Made by a program: the position numbers and the translations under genes
Shown: one piece after another, positions 1 to 8,862 of the stretch
Numbering within the stretch: position 1 is the first letter of the stretch
Layout: each line of letters opens with the position of its first letter
NCBI GenBank assembly: GCA_964479535.1
Contig: CAYZMM010000036.1
Coordinates: 1-64,000, forward strand
Reading direction: 5' to 3'
Length of the DNA stretch: 64,000 bases
From: S015-6 sp964479535
GTDB lineage: Bacteria > Desulfobacterota > DSWW01
The notes under the pieces: model-generated
Databases searched by the model: none
Told to the model about the DNA's origin: nothing
Seen by the model: the letters and a program-made list of their open reading frames with translations, nothing else

Positions 1-102
1 GTCGATCACCACCGCCTGCGCCGCCTCGGCCGCCAGGATCACCACCAGCACGCAGCACAATGACAGCAAGAATCTCCGTCTCCTCTCTTTCGTCGCCTTC
101 AT
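1..102 (-). CDS. N-terminus of an exported protein, cut by the window edge
   Basis: An ATG at 102 opens a frame that stays open to base 1 (34 codons). The product starts with a basic stretch (KERRRR) and a hydrophobic core, and ends near an AQA-type signal peptidase I site around residue 30. This reads as a signal peptide. A GGGGAGA ribosome-binding site lies just upstream. Only the export signal is visible, so the mature function is unknown. It lies downstream of the TetR gene on the same strand, 33 bp away, and could be co-transcribed with it. Confidence 0.6.
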   Translation of the reverse strand, partial: MKATKERRRRFLLSLCCVLVVILAAEAAQAVVID

Positions 103-135
103 TTCTCCCCCCCGACGCTGGAATGCCATGCATGC

Positions 136-792
136 CTATACAGGTTCCACTACAGGTCCCACGATGCGTTTCAGGAACTCTGTGACCAGATTCGCTACGA
201 CATCGATCTCGAGGACCGCCTCGCTTGCCCACTCTCCAAAGAGCCATCTGTCGAAGCCTTCCAGCATGCCGAAGGCCGTGTCGAGCAGAAGGCCTTCCGG
301 AAGATCGGTTCGAACCGCACCCAATCGCTCACCTATCTTCAGCACGGTCGCGACCCAATCCCGAATCTGCTCGGCGACCTCGTCCAGAGCGGGGTGCGTG
401 TTCCCGGAAGTCCGGCTGCGGAGGCACCGATGAAACAACTCCGTCTGCACAGGGTCATCCAGGTAGTGGCGCAGGGACCGCCGGTAGTGAGCGACCCATT
501 CTTGCCAGTAGGCTTCCGGGGTTCCTGCTTCATCAAAGGGCTGATGCCGGGTCTCGGCCCCGCCCGACCAGATTTCGAAAAGCCCCTTCAGGAATTCATC
601 GAGGACGGTCCTGTAGAGGTCGTCCTTGTCGGAGAAGTAGTAGTACATCGCTCCCTTGCTCATCCCGCACCGGGCGATGATGGCGTTCAGGGAGGCCTTC
701 TCGTAACCGCTGGCTGCAAATTCCCTGGACGCAACCCGGATGATCATCGCTCGTTTTTCGGAGTCCAGCCTCGAGAATCGGGGCAGGGGCAT
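136..792 (-). CDS. TetR/AcrR-family transcriptional regulator
   Basis: A 218-residue protein, the usual TetR size. The N-terminal helix-turn-helix is clear: an ASREFAASGYEKAS helix, then a recognition region with GMSKGAMYYYFSDKDDLY, the TetR hallmark. The C-terminal 150 residues are the variable ligand-binding and dimer domain, so the ligand cannot be read. Upstream, a sigma70-like promoter is followed by an imperfect palindrome between the -10 and the start codon, which suggests autorepression. The likely target is the exported-protein gene downstream (1-102), the TetR gene itself, or both. Confidence 0.9.
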   Translation of the reverse strand: MPLPRFSRLDSEKRAMIIRVASREFAASGYEKASLNAIIARCGMSKGAMYYYFSDKDDLYRTVLDEFLKGLFEIWSGGAETRHQPFDEAGTPEAYWQEWVAHYRRSLRHYLDDPVQTELFHRCLRSRTSGNTHPALDEVAEQIRDWVATVLKIGERLGAVRTDLPEGLLLDTAFGMLEGFDRWLFGEWASEAVLEIDVVANLVTEFLKRIVGPVVEPV

Positions 793-823
793 GGGGAAGG
801 TCCTCTAGGGCGAAGCTCTTGAA

Positions 824-881
824 AGACCGACCGTTTCGACCGGGTGGTCTAAAGATACAACCGCCTTGCCCATCTTGTCAA
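824..881 (-). promoter_or_regulatory. Promoter and candidate TetR operator
   Basis: On the minus strand TTGACA (881-876) and TATCTT (857-852) are separated by 18 bp. Immediately downstream, 850-824 is a 27-bp imperfect palindrome with perfect AGACC/GGTCT ends and inner CC/GG pairs. Its size and position suit a TetR-family operator acting by autorepression. The promoter and operator roles are inferred. Confidence 0.45.
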
Positions 882-999
882 GTTTCTTTTCTGAACAACA
901 CTGGATCACGAGCAAAAGGGAGGGGTCGACCCTGAAAGGGCCACAAAGCAACACCCAACAGAATCAAACACTTAAATTGGGGACAGCCAACTCTACGGG

Positions 1000-1251
1000 C
1001 TAGTTCTTGCCGCAGCAGCTGCCGGGCCCGGCGCAGCCGGCGGCCTGTCCGGGGTGGGAACCGCAGCAGGCCGTATCGCCCGGTCCGGGAAGGCGGTCAC
1101 TCGCCCCAACGGACGGGGAAGCATGGGCGGAGAGCAGCTTCTTGAGGTTGGCGCTCTGGCAGGCGTGGCAGGTGGGCTGGTTCGATGAGGGGGTGACCAG
1201 GATTTCGTTCAGCTCTCCACAATCCTTACAGAGGTATTCATACAGAGGCAT
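1000..1251 (-). CDS. FmdB-type zinc-ribbon protein
   Basis: An 83-residue protein opening with MPLYEYLCKDCGE, followed by a second CHAC pair about 20 residues later. This is the FmdB/CxxC regulatory zinc ribbon seen in many small bacterial proteins. The C-terminal third is rich in Gly and Cys (ACCGSH, GSCCGKN) and could bind more metal. The start overlaps the end of the IscU-like gene by 14 bp, so the two are probably translationally coupled. The role is unknown; context suggests metal or Fe-S cofactor handling. Confidence 0.8.
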   Translation of the reverse strand: MPLYEYLCKDCGELNEILVTPSSNQPTCHACQSANLKKLLSAHASPSVGASDRLPGPGDTACCGSHPGQAAGCAGPGSCCGKN

Positions 1252-1702
1252 GTTGATCTCCCGCGGCTTTCGCTCCGTTGCCGGAAACGCACTCCTTGAG
1301 GGCTTTCTCCAGGGTCTTCACCGCAAGGCGGATGCAATGGATCTTCTTGTCCGGCAGATCCTCCAGGACACGAAGGATATCCCTGTCCCGGATCTCCATC
1401 GCCTCCTCGATCGTCTTGCCCTTCGCCAGGTCGATGGCGACCATGGCGGAAGCAACAGCGCCGGGGCAGCCCAGGACCTGAATCTTCGCATCCTGGATCC
1501 GTCCGTCTTCCGTCTTGAGGTAGACCTTCATCGTATCGCCGCAAGGACCGGTCAACTCGCTGACCTGGTCGGCATCGGCCAGACTGCCCATGTTCGCCTG
1601 CTCCAGATAGTAGTCGATCGCCTTCTGGGAATACCCGGAGCCGGAAAGCATCTCCCGCACGGCGTCCCCGTCCTCAACAGCAGAACCGTCTCTCTCTTTC
1701 AT
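1238..1702 (-). CDS. IscU/NifU-N-like Fe-S cluster scaffold protein
   Basis: A 154-residue protein with the three scaffold cysteines in IscU-like contexts: GPCGDTMKVY, LGCPGAVASAM and KKIHCIRLAVKTLEKAL. The Asp after the first Cys, which tunes cluster release in IscU, is kept. An N-terminal extension of about 25 residues precedes the domain. The ATG at 1702 was chosen because GAGGGAA lies at the right distance; longer versions lack a site. No iscS or nifS is seen nearby. It sits 14 bp after a NifX-like gene and overlaps an FmdB gene, forming a three-gene metal-cofactor unit. Confidence 0.85.
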   Translation of the reverse strand: MKERDGSAVEDGDAVREMLSGSGYSQKAIDYYLEQANMGSLADADQVSELTGPCGDTMKVYLKTEDGRIQDAKIQVLGCPGAVASAMVAIDLAKGKTIEEAMEIRDRDILRVLEDLPDKKIHCIRLAVKTLEKALKECVSGNGAKAAGDQHASV

Positions 1703-1716
1703 CGCTGTTCCCTCAG

Positions 1717-2112
1717 CTAGTGGCTGCATCCGCCGTCCGGGCCGTGCCCGGCACACGTCTGGTCGAACGTGAACTCGGGAAGGCGTCCCGCCTTGATGAG
1801 TTGCGTGTTCTCCTTCACCGTGCCCTCTACACCACGGTAGACCTGGATTCCTTCCGCCAGCAGACCCCGGAGCGCCCCGGCCCCGATGCCGCCCACAACC
1901 ACCGCATCCACGCTCGCTCCTCCCAGGGCCTTAAGGGGCTGGCAGTTTCCTTGTCCATGGTCAAGGTCCTGATTGGGGATCGTCTCTGCAGTGCCGTCTT
2001 CGGTTTCGACGATGACGAAGAAAGGGGCCGAGCCGAAGTGGCCGAACACGGCGCTGTCGGTGCCCCGGTCGTCCTGAGAGGGAAAGGCGATCTTCACGAA
2101 AAGGCTCCTCAC
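1717..2112 (-). CDS. NifX/NafY-like dinitrogenase cofactor-family protein
   Basis: A 131-residue protein of the dinitrogenase iron-molybdenum cofactor biosynthesis family. It has the SAVFGHFGSAPFFVIV start, a central DAVVVGGIGAGALRGLL segment, and a Cys/His-rich tail (CAGHGPDGGCSH). Members bind Fe-S or FeMo-co-like clusters. Small versions of this family are common in anaerobes that do not fix nitrogen, and no nif structural gene is present here. It is first in the minus-strand unit leading to the IscU-like and FmdB-like genes, with a promoter-like pair upstream. Confidence 0.85.
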   Translation of the reverse strand: MRSLFVKIAFPSQDDRGTDSAVFGHFGSAPFFVIVETEDGTAETIPNQDLDHGQGNCQPLKALGGASVDAVVVGGIGAGALRGLLAEGIQVYRGVEGTVKENTQLIKAGRLPEFTFDQTCAGHGPDGGCSH

Positions 2113-2192
2113 CTGCGGTTCCGTCCTCCGGCAAACGCTTTTTAGACGGATTGCACGGAAACGGAGGCCGCAAACCGAATCGGTAAACCATC

Positions 2193-2222
2193 AGATTAGC
2201 TCAACAAAGGGTTGCATGTCAA
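2193..2222 (-). promoter_or_regulatory. Putative sigma70 promoter for the NifX-like unit
   Basis: On the minus strand TTGACA (2222-2217) is followed after 18 bp by TAATCT (2198-2193), about 80 bp before the NifX-like start. The -35 is perfect and the -10 is weak. Confidence 0.4.
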
Positions 2223-2234
2223 CCGCGGGGACGT

Positions 2235-3374
2235 TCAGAGCTGTACCTGGTACATCCTGTGGATCTTGTGGGTCTGGCCCCTCAACGTCTCGACGTTGCT
2301 CAGCATCTTCGCGGTCGTCTCCTGGATCTGCACCATCTCGAGATGCTTGAACTGCGTGTACTTCTTGATCACCTTCTCGACCTCACCGTAGAGCAGCAGG
2401 TTCGCGCCGCTGCCCTGATGCTCCGGCAGGATCCCCAGCCCGTTGATCAGAAGCCAGTCCGATTTCCTGTACTCACACATCAGCCGGTACATGCTCAGCG
2501 GATTCAGCCTTCCCCTGCTCTTCTGGATCGCTGCGGTCAGGTCGTGGAAGCAGAAAAGGAAGCCGACGATCTTCTCCCGGTGGGCGATGACCTTGATCAG
2601 CTCCGGGTTTGCAATCCGGAGGAGATTCCTCTTCAGGCTCGCAAGCTCTCTTTCGGAAAGGAAGTAGTTTCCGGCATGATCGCCCAGGGTTGCCAGAAAG
2701 ACCTCTCCCACCTCGTCGGCGACCTTGGCCAACTCCTTCTTGCTGCGAAACTCCAGGACCTTGTACGTGCCCTTCTCGAGGAGCGCATTTACGGTGTCGT
2801 GGAGCTCGGGTGGAAGGCGGGCCGTGGTGGGAAGGTAGAACGAAAAGTTGTCCAGATACTTCGTGAAGCCGAACGATTCGATCAACCTTCGATAGTAGGG
2901 CGGGTTGTACATCATCATGGTCATGGCCGCCCGGTGTTCGTAGCCCTCGATCAGCAGACCGCCGCCGGTCACCCCCCCCAGCCCCATGGGTCCGAAAAGG
3001 AAATCCAGCTTCCTCCCCTTGGCCCAGTCCACGGCCGCCTGGAGCAGACGATCGGACACTTCGCGATCTTTCACGGATTCATAGAAGTAGAAGTGGGCAC
3101 TCCGCATGTCGTGGGTCTGGTTGTACCGGCCGTTCTCGAAAACGAGGAGCCGCCCCACCACATCCCCGCCCCTGGTGGCGACATAGAATTCACCGGAGGA
3201 GTGTTCGAAGATCGGATGCCTCTTGTCGACCAGCTCCTTTACATCTCCGACAAACCACGGCACCCAGTTCGGGTTGCCTTTGTTCACGATCGACGGAAGC
3301 TCATAGAACCCCTTGAAATACGGGCTCTTTGAACCCTCTACCCGCTTTATGTCGATCTGCAATTGCCCCTCCAT
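2235..3374 (-). CDS. GNAT-like N-acetyltransferase (YghO-type)
   Basis: A 379-residue protein. The first third has the NPNWVPWFVGDVKELVD segment and then EFYVATRGGDVVGRLLVFENGRYN, typical of long GNAT-like proteins in this family. A Gly-rich FGPMGLGGVTGGGLLIEGYE loop follows, and the second half carries a further GNAT-like part (GLGILPEHQGSGANLLLYGEV) resembling the acetyl-CoA binding motif. The substrate is unknown. The gene stands alone, with a start near 3374 and no partner on the same strand. The family call is good; the reaction is inferred. Confidence 0.75.
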   Translation of the reverse strand: MEGQLQIDIKRVEGSKSPYFKGFYELPSIVNKGNPNWVPWFVGDVKELVDKRHPIFEHSSGEFYVATRGGDVVGRLLVFENGRYNQTHDMRSAHFYFYESVKDREVSDRLLQAAVDWAKGRKLDFLFGPMGLGGVTGGGLLIEGYEHRAAMTMMMYNPPYYRRLIESFGFTKYLDNFSFYLPTTARLPPELHDTVNALLEKGTYKVLEFRSKKELAKVADEVGEVFLATLGDHAGNYFLSERELASLKRNLLRIANPELIKVIAHREKIVGFLFCFHDLTAAIQKSRGRLNPLSMYRLMCEYRKSDWLLINGLGILPEHQGSGANLLLYGEVEKVIKKYTQFKHLEMVQIQETTAKMLSNVETLRGQTHKIHRMYQVQL

Positions 3375-3596
3375 TCAACGCCACGCTTCATGAAAACACC
3401 TCCATCTTCTATTGCGTACAAGAATCCGCTGGCGGGCCGGACCACCATAGGGCGTTGCACGGGGTGTGTCAACAGAAAAAGAGAAGGAACGGCAGAGAGG
3501 GACAGGCCCCTCCGTTGCCGATTTGGCAGTAGGCAGGTCTTCCGATACCATGAAACATCGAATACGGTTTTCCAGGTCGAAAGGATGGAGTCGGAA

Positions 3597-4115
3597 ATGA
3601 TCGAGATCCTGCGAAACAGGCGGAGCGTTCGTGTCTTCGAGGACAGGGCGGTCGAGAACGACAGCGTGGAGATCCTGAAGGAAGCGCTTGTCCGGTCCCC
3701 GTCCTCCCGTTCCATCAACCCCTGGGAGTTCGTCTTCGTGGACGACAGGCGAATCCTTCAGGCACTGGGGCGGTGCAAGCCCCACGGGGCCTCCTTCCTG
3801 CCGGGGGCGGCGCTGGCCGTGGTCGTCCTCGGGAACACCGAGAAGTCGGACACCTGCATCGAGGACGGGTCCATTGCAGCCATCACGCTCCAGTACGCGG
3901 CCGAGTCCATCGGGCTTTCGAGCTGCTGGTGTCAGGTCCGGCTCCGGTCCCACAGCGAAGGCCGATCCTCCGAAGACTACGTGAGGGAGACGCTCGGCAT
4001 CCCGGACCGCTACCTGGTGGAGTGCATCATCGGGATCGGGTACCCGGCGGAAGAGAAACCGCCCCACAGCCGGGGCGGCCTCGACTGGGAGAAGATCCGA
4101 AACAACCGGTTCTGA
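3597..4115 (+). CDS. Nitroreductase-family flavoprotein
   Basis: A 172-residue protein with the nitroreductase opening MIEILRNRRSVRVFEDRAVE, the FMN-contacting SPSSRSINPWEFVFV stretch, and a C-terminal IIGIGYPAEEKPPH segment. The ATG at 3597 was chosen over 3585 because GGAG lies six bases upstream. The internal part contains several Cys residues (the SSCWCQVR region), which is common in anaerobe versions. The substrate is not predictable. It stands alone between the minus-strand GNAT-like gene and the sulfatase promoter. Confidence 0.85.
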   Translation: MIEILRNRRSVRVFEDRAVENDSVEILKEALVRSPSSRSINPWEFVFVDDRRILQALGRCKPHGASFLPGAALAVVVLGNTEKSDTCIEDGSIAAITLQYAAESIGLSSCWCQVRLRSHSEGRSSEDYVRETLGIPDRYLVECIIGIGYPAEEKPPHSRGGLDWEKIRNNRF

Positions 4116-4140
4116 CCGAACGCCGCCCTCGCCGCATTGG

Positions 4141-4170
4141 TTGACAAGACCCCTGCAACTCTCTTAGATT
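4141..4170 (+). promoter_or_regulatory. Putative sigma70 promoter for the sulfatase
   Basis: TTGACA (4141-4146), an 18-bp spacer and TAGATT (4165-4170) lie 68 bp before the sulfatase start, just after the nitroreductase stop. Confidence 0.45.
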
Positions 4171-4237
4171 ATCGCGTGCCGACCTCGCCTCTTCAGGTTC
4201 CTGAAGCGGAAACCGCCCACCCAGGAAGGAGCAGATC

Positions 4238-5875
4238 ATGAAGAGACCCTGTGTAAGGATTCTTTTTCTAGCGACGGCGATCCTGCTGAGCTGGGTTCTG
4301 CACCCGGCCCTGGCACAGAGTGCACGTCAAACTCCAGGGGCCGTACTCCTCCATCCGGACAACCCCTTCCCGCCGATCACCCGCGAGCGGGACAGCCTGC
4401 AGCCCTACATCACGCATCCCGAGCAGGCGAAGGAGGCTGCGGAGAAGCTCTCCGCCCTGGAGGAAAAGTACGGCAAGAAGCCGAACATCATCGTCCTGCT
4501 CGTGGATGACATGGGATGGGGCGATCCGGGCTGTTTCGGCGGCGGAGTTGCCGTGGGAGCCCCCACACCGAAGATCGACCGGATGGCCGCGGAGGGGTTG
4601 CGCCTGACCTCGACCTACTCCCAGCACACCTGCACGCCCACCCGGGCGACCATGCTGAGCGGCCGCCTGAATATCCGGCACGGCATCTACCGGCCGCCCA
4701 TGTACGGAGAGAGGGGCGGAATCGCGGAAGAGGTCACCGTGGCCACCCTCCTCCGTAGAGCGGGCTACTCGACCTGCGCGGTGGGCAAGTGGCATCTCGG
4801 GGAGACCCGGGAGAACCAGCCGCAGAACAACGGCTTCGACGAGTTCTTCGGCTTCCTCGGGGTTGCGAACATCTACACCGAGTGGCGGGATCCCTACTTC
4901 AACCCGGAGATCGCGAACAACCCCTTCTTCCGGGCCGCGATCGAGCAGTTTCCCTTCTCCAAGCACCTCGTGAAGGGCAAGAGGGGAGGAGAGCTCGAGA
5001 ACGTCAAGCTCCTCGACATACCGGGCCTGGCCAACTGCGACCAGGACTTCAAGGACTATTCGGTGGAGTTCATCAGGAAGCAGGCGGACAGCGACAAGCC
5101 CTTCTTCCTCTGGCACTGCTTCAGCAAGGTCCACTTCGACAACTATCCCGCAGAGGGGTACGCCGGGAAGTCCCCGTCCAAATACCCTTACAAGGACGGC
5201 ATGGTCGAAGTGGACGACATCGTGGGCGAGATCCTGCAGACTCTCCGGGACACCGGCCAGGCGGAGAACACCTTCGTGCTCTTCACATCGGACAACGGCG
5301 TGGAAGAGGACACCTGGCCGGACGCGGGCTATGCACCGTGGCGCGGGTCCAAGGGCACGAGCTGGGAGGGGGGCGTCCGCGTCTCCGGGATCGTCTGGAT
5401 GCCCGGCACGATCCAGGCGGGCCGCGTCTCGGACGGGCTCGTGGACCTGGCCGACTTCTTCAACACGTCCCTCGCCCTGGCGGGACGCAAGGACCTGATC
5501 CCGCGGGACCGGTACATCGACGGTGTGGACCAGTCCTCTTTCTTCCTGGCCGACAACGGCCTGTCGAACCGCAACGTCGTGTACTTCTGGTCCGACGGGA
5601 GGTTCCACGCCGTGCGATGGCGGGAGTACAAGATCTACTCCCACATCGTGAACATCGGCAACGGAAGCTACGGTGCCATGGGGGGGATGAACCAGGGAAC
5701 CGTGGAGACGGCGGACAAGGCCTGGGCCTTCAACCTGTACATCGACCCCCGGGAACGGAAGCCCATCATCATCCGGAAGACATGGCTCGCACCGATCATG
5801 ATGAAGATACGGTCCGAGCACATGGGGACCTTCAAGAAGTACCCGGCCAAGAAGCCGATCGTGAACCTGGAGTAG
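4238..5875 (+). CDS. Secreted arylsulfatase-type sulfatase
   Basis: A 545-residue precursor. Residues 1-26 are a signal peptide ending in ALA. The alkaline-phosphatase-like core has metal ligands at D90-D91 (LLVDDMGWGD) and the formylglycine signature at C132 (CTPTRATMLSG). GKWHLGE and FTSDNGVEEDTW supply further active-site parts. The Cys form needs maturation by FGE or an anaerobic radical-SAM enzyme, and neither lies nearby. Roughly 55 residues between the signal peptide and the core are unassigned. It should hydrolyse organic sulfate esters in the periplasm; the substrate is unknown. The start follows AAGGAG. Confidence 0.92.
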   Translation: MKRPCVRILFLATAILLSWVLHPALAQSARQTPGAVLLHPDNPFPPITRERDSLQPYITHPEQAKEAAEKLSALEEKYGKKPNIIVLLVDDMGWGDPGCFGGGVAVGAPTPKIDRMAAEGLRLTSTYSQHTCTPTRATMLSGRLNIRHGIYRPPMYGERGGIAEEVTVATLLRRAGYSTCAVGKWHLGETRENQPQNNGFDEFFGFLGVANIYTEWRDPYFNPEIANNPFFRAAIEQFPFSKHLVKGKRGGELENVKLLDIPGLANCDQDFKDYSVEFIRKQADSDKPFFLWHCFSKVHFDNYPAEGYAGKSPSKYPYKDGMVEVDDIVGEILQTLRDTGQAENTFVLFTSDNGVEEDTWPDAGYAPWRGSKGTSWEGGVRVSGIVWMPGTIQAGRVSDGLVDLADFFNTSLALAGRKDLIPRDRYIDGVDQSSFFLADNGLSNRNVVYFWSDGRFHAVRWREYKIYSHIVNIGNGSYGAMGGMNQGTVETADKAWAFNLYIDPRERKPIIIRKTWLAPIMMKIRSEHMGTFKKYPAKKPIVNLE

Positions 5876-6003
5876 CGGGTCCGGTCGTCATTCTAAACTT
5901 TGCAGCGGCACTCCCCTCCTCTCCGTTCACAGCCTGTTCCCCTTGACACGGCGCCCCGTGGCCAGCAGACTGTCCAGAGTATCATGGAAAGACGAGGCTT
6001 CGA

Positions 6004-6561
6004 ATGAAGGCAAGGGCTCGATGGCCGCTCTGGACGTTCCTGGCGCTGATCGGCATGGTGGCGGCAGGCATCGGCTGGGATTACGCTGTCCAGAAGAACT
6101 TCGGCACCGTGGTGCCGGGCAAGATCTACCGGTCCGGCCAGCCGGGCGAGGCCCAGCTGGAGGAGTGGATCGAGGAATACGGGCTCGAGAGCATCCTGAC
6201 CATGCGTTTCGGCGTTCCTCCTTATGAGAGGGAACTCGCAGAGGAACACGGAATCCAACTGTATCATGTTCCGTTCAGCGCGAATTCCGGACCCGGAAGA
6301 GGACACTGGAAAGAGATCTGGAAGATCCTGACCGACGAGGAGAACCTGCCCCTGTTGGTCCACTGCCACGGCGGGGGAGACCGGACCGGAATCGTGACGG
6401 CCCGTTATCGGATCGAGGTGCAGGGGTGGTCCCTGGAAGAGGCCCTCCGGGAGATGAACCGCCACTACCACCTGTCGCTCCGATACCCGGCGCTTCACGA
6501 ACAGCTGCGTGAGCGCTTCGAAGGTGCGCCCGGGACCGGAACCGCGCAAGCGGCCCGATGA
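6004..6561 (+). CDS. Membrane-anchored dual-specificity/tyrosine phosphatase-like protein (first of two)
   Basis: A 185-residue protein with one N-terminal membrane helix (about residues 9-25) and a Cys-based phosphatase domain. The P-loop is HCHGGGDRTG with C121 and R127. GKIYRSGQPGE at residues 39-49 is the usual entry motif of bacterial DSP-like enzymes. The catalytic domain probably faces the periplasm, as in lipid-phosphate phosphatases of this fold, but topology is inferred. It precedes a paralogue by 21 bp and heads an envelope cluster with GT39, LptF and LptG. Confidence 0.85.
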   Translation: MKARARWPLWTFLALIGMVAAGIGWDYAVQKNFGTVVPGKIYRSGQPGEAQLEEWIEEYGLESILTMRFGVPPYERELAEEHGIQLYHVPFSANSGPGRGHWKEIWKILTDEENLPLLVHCHGGGDRTGIVTARYRIEVQGWSLEEALREMNRHYHLSLRYPALHEQLRERFEGAPGTGTAQAAR

Positions 6562-6582
6562 GTTGACATCCGGAGACGTCGT

Positions 6583-7224
6583 ATGTGCCCCACCGAAACC
6601 GGCCCCGGCCGGCAGGAGGATGCAGGAGAAGGACCGAAGGCCCCGTCCGGACACGGGCTGGGACCGCGCTCTGCGGTGCTCGTGACCCTCGTCCTGATCC
6701 TGGTCGGGATCGGAGGGTACCTGGGGTACTGGGCCGCCATGGGCCGCTATGCCGTCGTGGATCCGGGCCGTCTCTACCGCTCTGCGGAATATGCCCCCTG
6801 GAGGCTCGTGGAGGAGTGCAGGCGCCTCGGGATCAAGACCGTGGTGGATTTCCGCAACGAACTCCCCGAGGTGGATGCGGAAGCGGAAGCCCTCGCCGCG
6901 ATCGGGGTCCGGCACGCTCACCTGGCCACGGGACAGGTGCCGCCCCTCGAGATCGTGGATGCCTTCCTGGAGATCATGTCGGATGAGGCGAACCATCCGG
7001 TCCTGATCCACTGCGAGCACGGGGTGGGAAGAACCGGCGTACACGCCGCCATCTACCGGATGGAGTTCCAGGGATGGTCCAGGGAGCGCGCACGCTTCGA
7101 GGCGATGCTCCTCGCAGGCTTCGACAGCTTTCAAAAAGATACGGGAAAGGCCCGCTTCCTCGAATCCTACACCCCGCGACTCCGAAAGGAACACGGAGCG
7201 GACTCCCTCACCTCATCTCGATAG
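6583..7224 (+). CDS. Membrane-anchored dual-specificity/tyrosine phosphatase-like protein (second of two)
   Basis: A 213-residue paralogue of the preceding gene. A hydrophilic N-terminus of about 29 residues precedes a membrane helix (about 30-52). GRLYRSAEYA aligns with the GKIYRSGQPG motif of the first copy, and the P-loop is HCEHGVGRTG with C144 and R150. The sequence after the loop (IYRMEFQGWSRERA) also matches the first copy. The GT39 gene starts 6 bp downstream. A role in dephosphorylating a lipid or glycolipid at the membrane is inferred from anchoring and neighbours. Confidence 0.85.
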   Translation: MCPTETGPGRQEDAGEGPKAPSGHGLGPRSAVLVTLVLILVGIGGYLGYWAAMGRYAVVDPGRLYRSAEYAPWRLVEECRRLGIKTVVDFRNELPEVDAEAEALAAIGVRHAHLATGQVPPLEIVDAFLEIMSDEANHPVLIHCEHGVGRTGVHAAIYRMEFQGWSRERARFEAMLLAGFDSFQKDTGKARFLESYTPRLRKEHGADSLTSSR

Positions 7225-7230
7225 GCTCCG

Positions 7231-8862
7231 ATGCGGAAATCTCATGTCGCCCTCCTGATCACCGGCCCGCTCGTGGCCATCGTGGCCTACTTCTACGGCC
7301 TCGACTCGATTCACATCCCGAAGATCGGCGACGAGCCTCCCTATCTTCAGATCGCGCGCGTAACGGCTGAGAGCGGACGCATGCTCCCCCTCGTCTGGGA
7401 AGAGGGGATCAACAACACGAAACCGCCCATGCTCTTCTGGCAGGGAATCCTCACGACCTGCCGGGGAACCTACTGGAACCCGTGGACCCTGCGCGGGCCC
7501 ATCGTGCTCTACTCCCTCACCGTCGCGCTGCTCATAGGCTGGTTCACGAGGAGGCTCACGGGCGATGCGTTGGCGGGCATGGTGGCGGGACTGGTCTACC
7601 TCGGATTTCTTTCGACCATCCAGCACGGACGGCCCTTCCTCACGAACGCGCCGGAAACCCTCTTCCTGTTCCTGCCCCTGGTCGTCATGTTCGAGGCGGA
7701 CTCCGCGACGGCACGGAGAACGTTCCTCTGCGGCTTCTGCTTCGGGATGGCCGCACTCTACAAGTCCTTCTTTCTGATCTTCGTCGGCGCCTTCTCCCTG
7801 GGACTCGTCCTCTTCTACCGGGCCGACTTCAGGCCCGTTTCGTTCCTGAAGCGATACGGGCTGTTCCTCTCGGGCACGGTGCTCCTCGGCCTCGGGATCT
7901 TTTCCCTCTGGCTCGTATTCGATCCCTATCCGGAGAAGGTCCTTTCCCAGTTCCTCTTGAAGGAGAACGTGGGCAAGTTCAACCTGTCCAACTTCTGGGA
8001 AGGCCTCTACAGCGGCCCCTACGCCCTGTGGCGGCTCTGGCTGGGCAACTTCGCGAACGCCGGGCTGTACGCTCTCCTCCTCCTCGGCCTGGTAGTCGAC
8101 GCCGTGAAACGACGCAAGACGCTCTCCTACAGGGAGAAGCAGCTCTGGATCTACGTGCTCGGCTTTCTGATCGTCTATTCCGTACCGACCCAGCGTCAGG
8201 AGAACTACATCCTGCCCACGTGCGCGGCCCTCTCGGTGTTGCTCGCCCTCCGGTGGCACGCCCTGCCCGCCGTCTGGTTCCGGCTTACCCTCCTGGTCGC
8301 GGCCCTCCTGTTCTCCTCGACCTTCTGGATTCAGTGGGAAGTGGAAAGGGCCTTCGGCGCCAGCCTCTTCTCATGGGAGAACGACACGGTCCCTCTTCTC
8401 TTTCTCGCACTGACCCTGTTCTCCCTCGTGCGCATCGAGACGGGCAGATACCTGCTGCCCGTCATCGCCCTCGGCGTCCTGCTCACGGGCAGCCTCTTCC
8501 TCGACCCCTTCTCCCGGAAGTACAGCGAGGAGGCGCGCAGGGAACTGCAGGGAAAGACCGTCTATTTCCCCTCCCGAAAGCCGCTGATCAAACACGAGAT
8601 CTACCGGTTCATCCTTCCGGGGGCGAATGTGGTGGGCTACACGAAGCAGAAGCCCCTGGAGGAGATCGATCACACCTATTGCGCGAAGATCATCGATCTC
8701 GGCGAGGAGATACCGGAGGGCTACCGGCTGATCGACGAGGTCTACAATCTGAAGACCCGTCACACGAATCAGCAGATCAAGGACATGATCTTTCACCGAC
8801 GGCTCGAGTTGATGCTGGACAGGCTCGCCCTGCTCGAGAAGCGGGAGACAGGAGCCCCCTGA
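7231..8862 (+). CDS. GT39 (ArnT/PMT-like) membrane glycosyltransferase
   Basis: A 543-residue multi-spanning protein with about eleven or twelve hydrophobic segments in the first 420 residues. The first periplasmic loop carries KIGDEPPYLQIARVTAESG, with the acidic pair typical of GT39 enzymes, followed by NTKPPMLFW, a strong ArnT-type signature. A soluble C-terminal domain of about 120 residues follows. Such enzymes move a sugar from a polyprenyl-phosphate donor onto lipid A or protein. Its position between two phosphatases and LptF suggests lipid A or LPS decoration. It overlaps the lptF start by one base (TGATG). Confidence 0.85.
   Translation: MRKSHVALLITGPLVAIVAYFYGLDSIHIPKIGDEPPYLQIARVTAESGRMLPLVWEEGINNTKPPMLFWQGILTTCRGTYWNPWTLRGPIVLYSLTVALLIGWFTRRLTGDALAGMVAGLVYLGFLSTIQHGRPFLTNAPETLFLFLPLVVMFEADSATARRTFLCGFCFGMAALYKSFFLIFVGAFSLGLVLFYRADFRPVSFLKRYGLFLSGTVLLGLGIFSLWLVFDPYPEKVLSQFLLKENVGKFNLSNFWEGLYSGPYALWRLWLGNFANAGLYALLLLGLVVDAVKRRKTLSYREKQLWIYVLGFLIVYSVPTQRQENYILPTCAALSVLLALRWHALPAVWFRLTLLVAALLFSSTFWIQWEVERAFGASLFSWENDTVPLLFLALTLFSLVRIETGRYLLPVIALGVLLTGSLFLDPFSRKYSEEARRELQGKTVYFPSRKPLIKHEIYRFILPGANVVGYTKQKPLEEIDHTYCAKIIDLGEEIPEGYRLIDEVYNLKTRHTNQQIKDMIFHRRLELMLDRLALLEKRETGAP

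Noticed and set aside
4268..5821. Long antisense frame over the sulfatase
   Set aside because: Shadow of a conserved gene on the other strand; no start signal or family.
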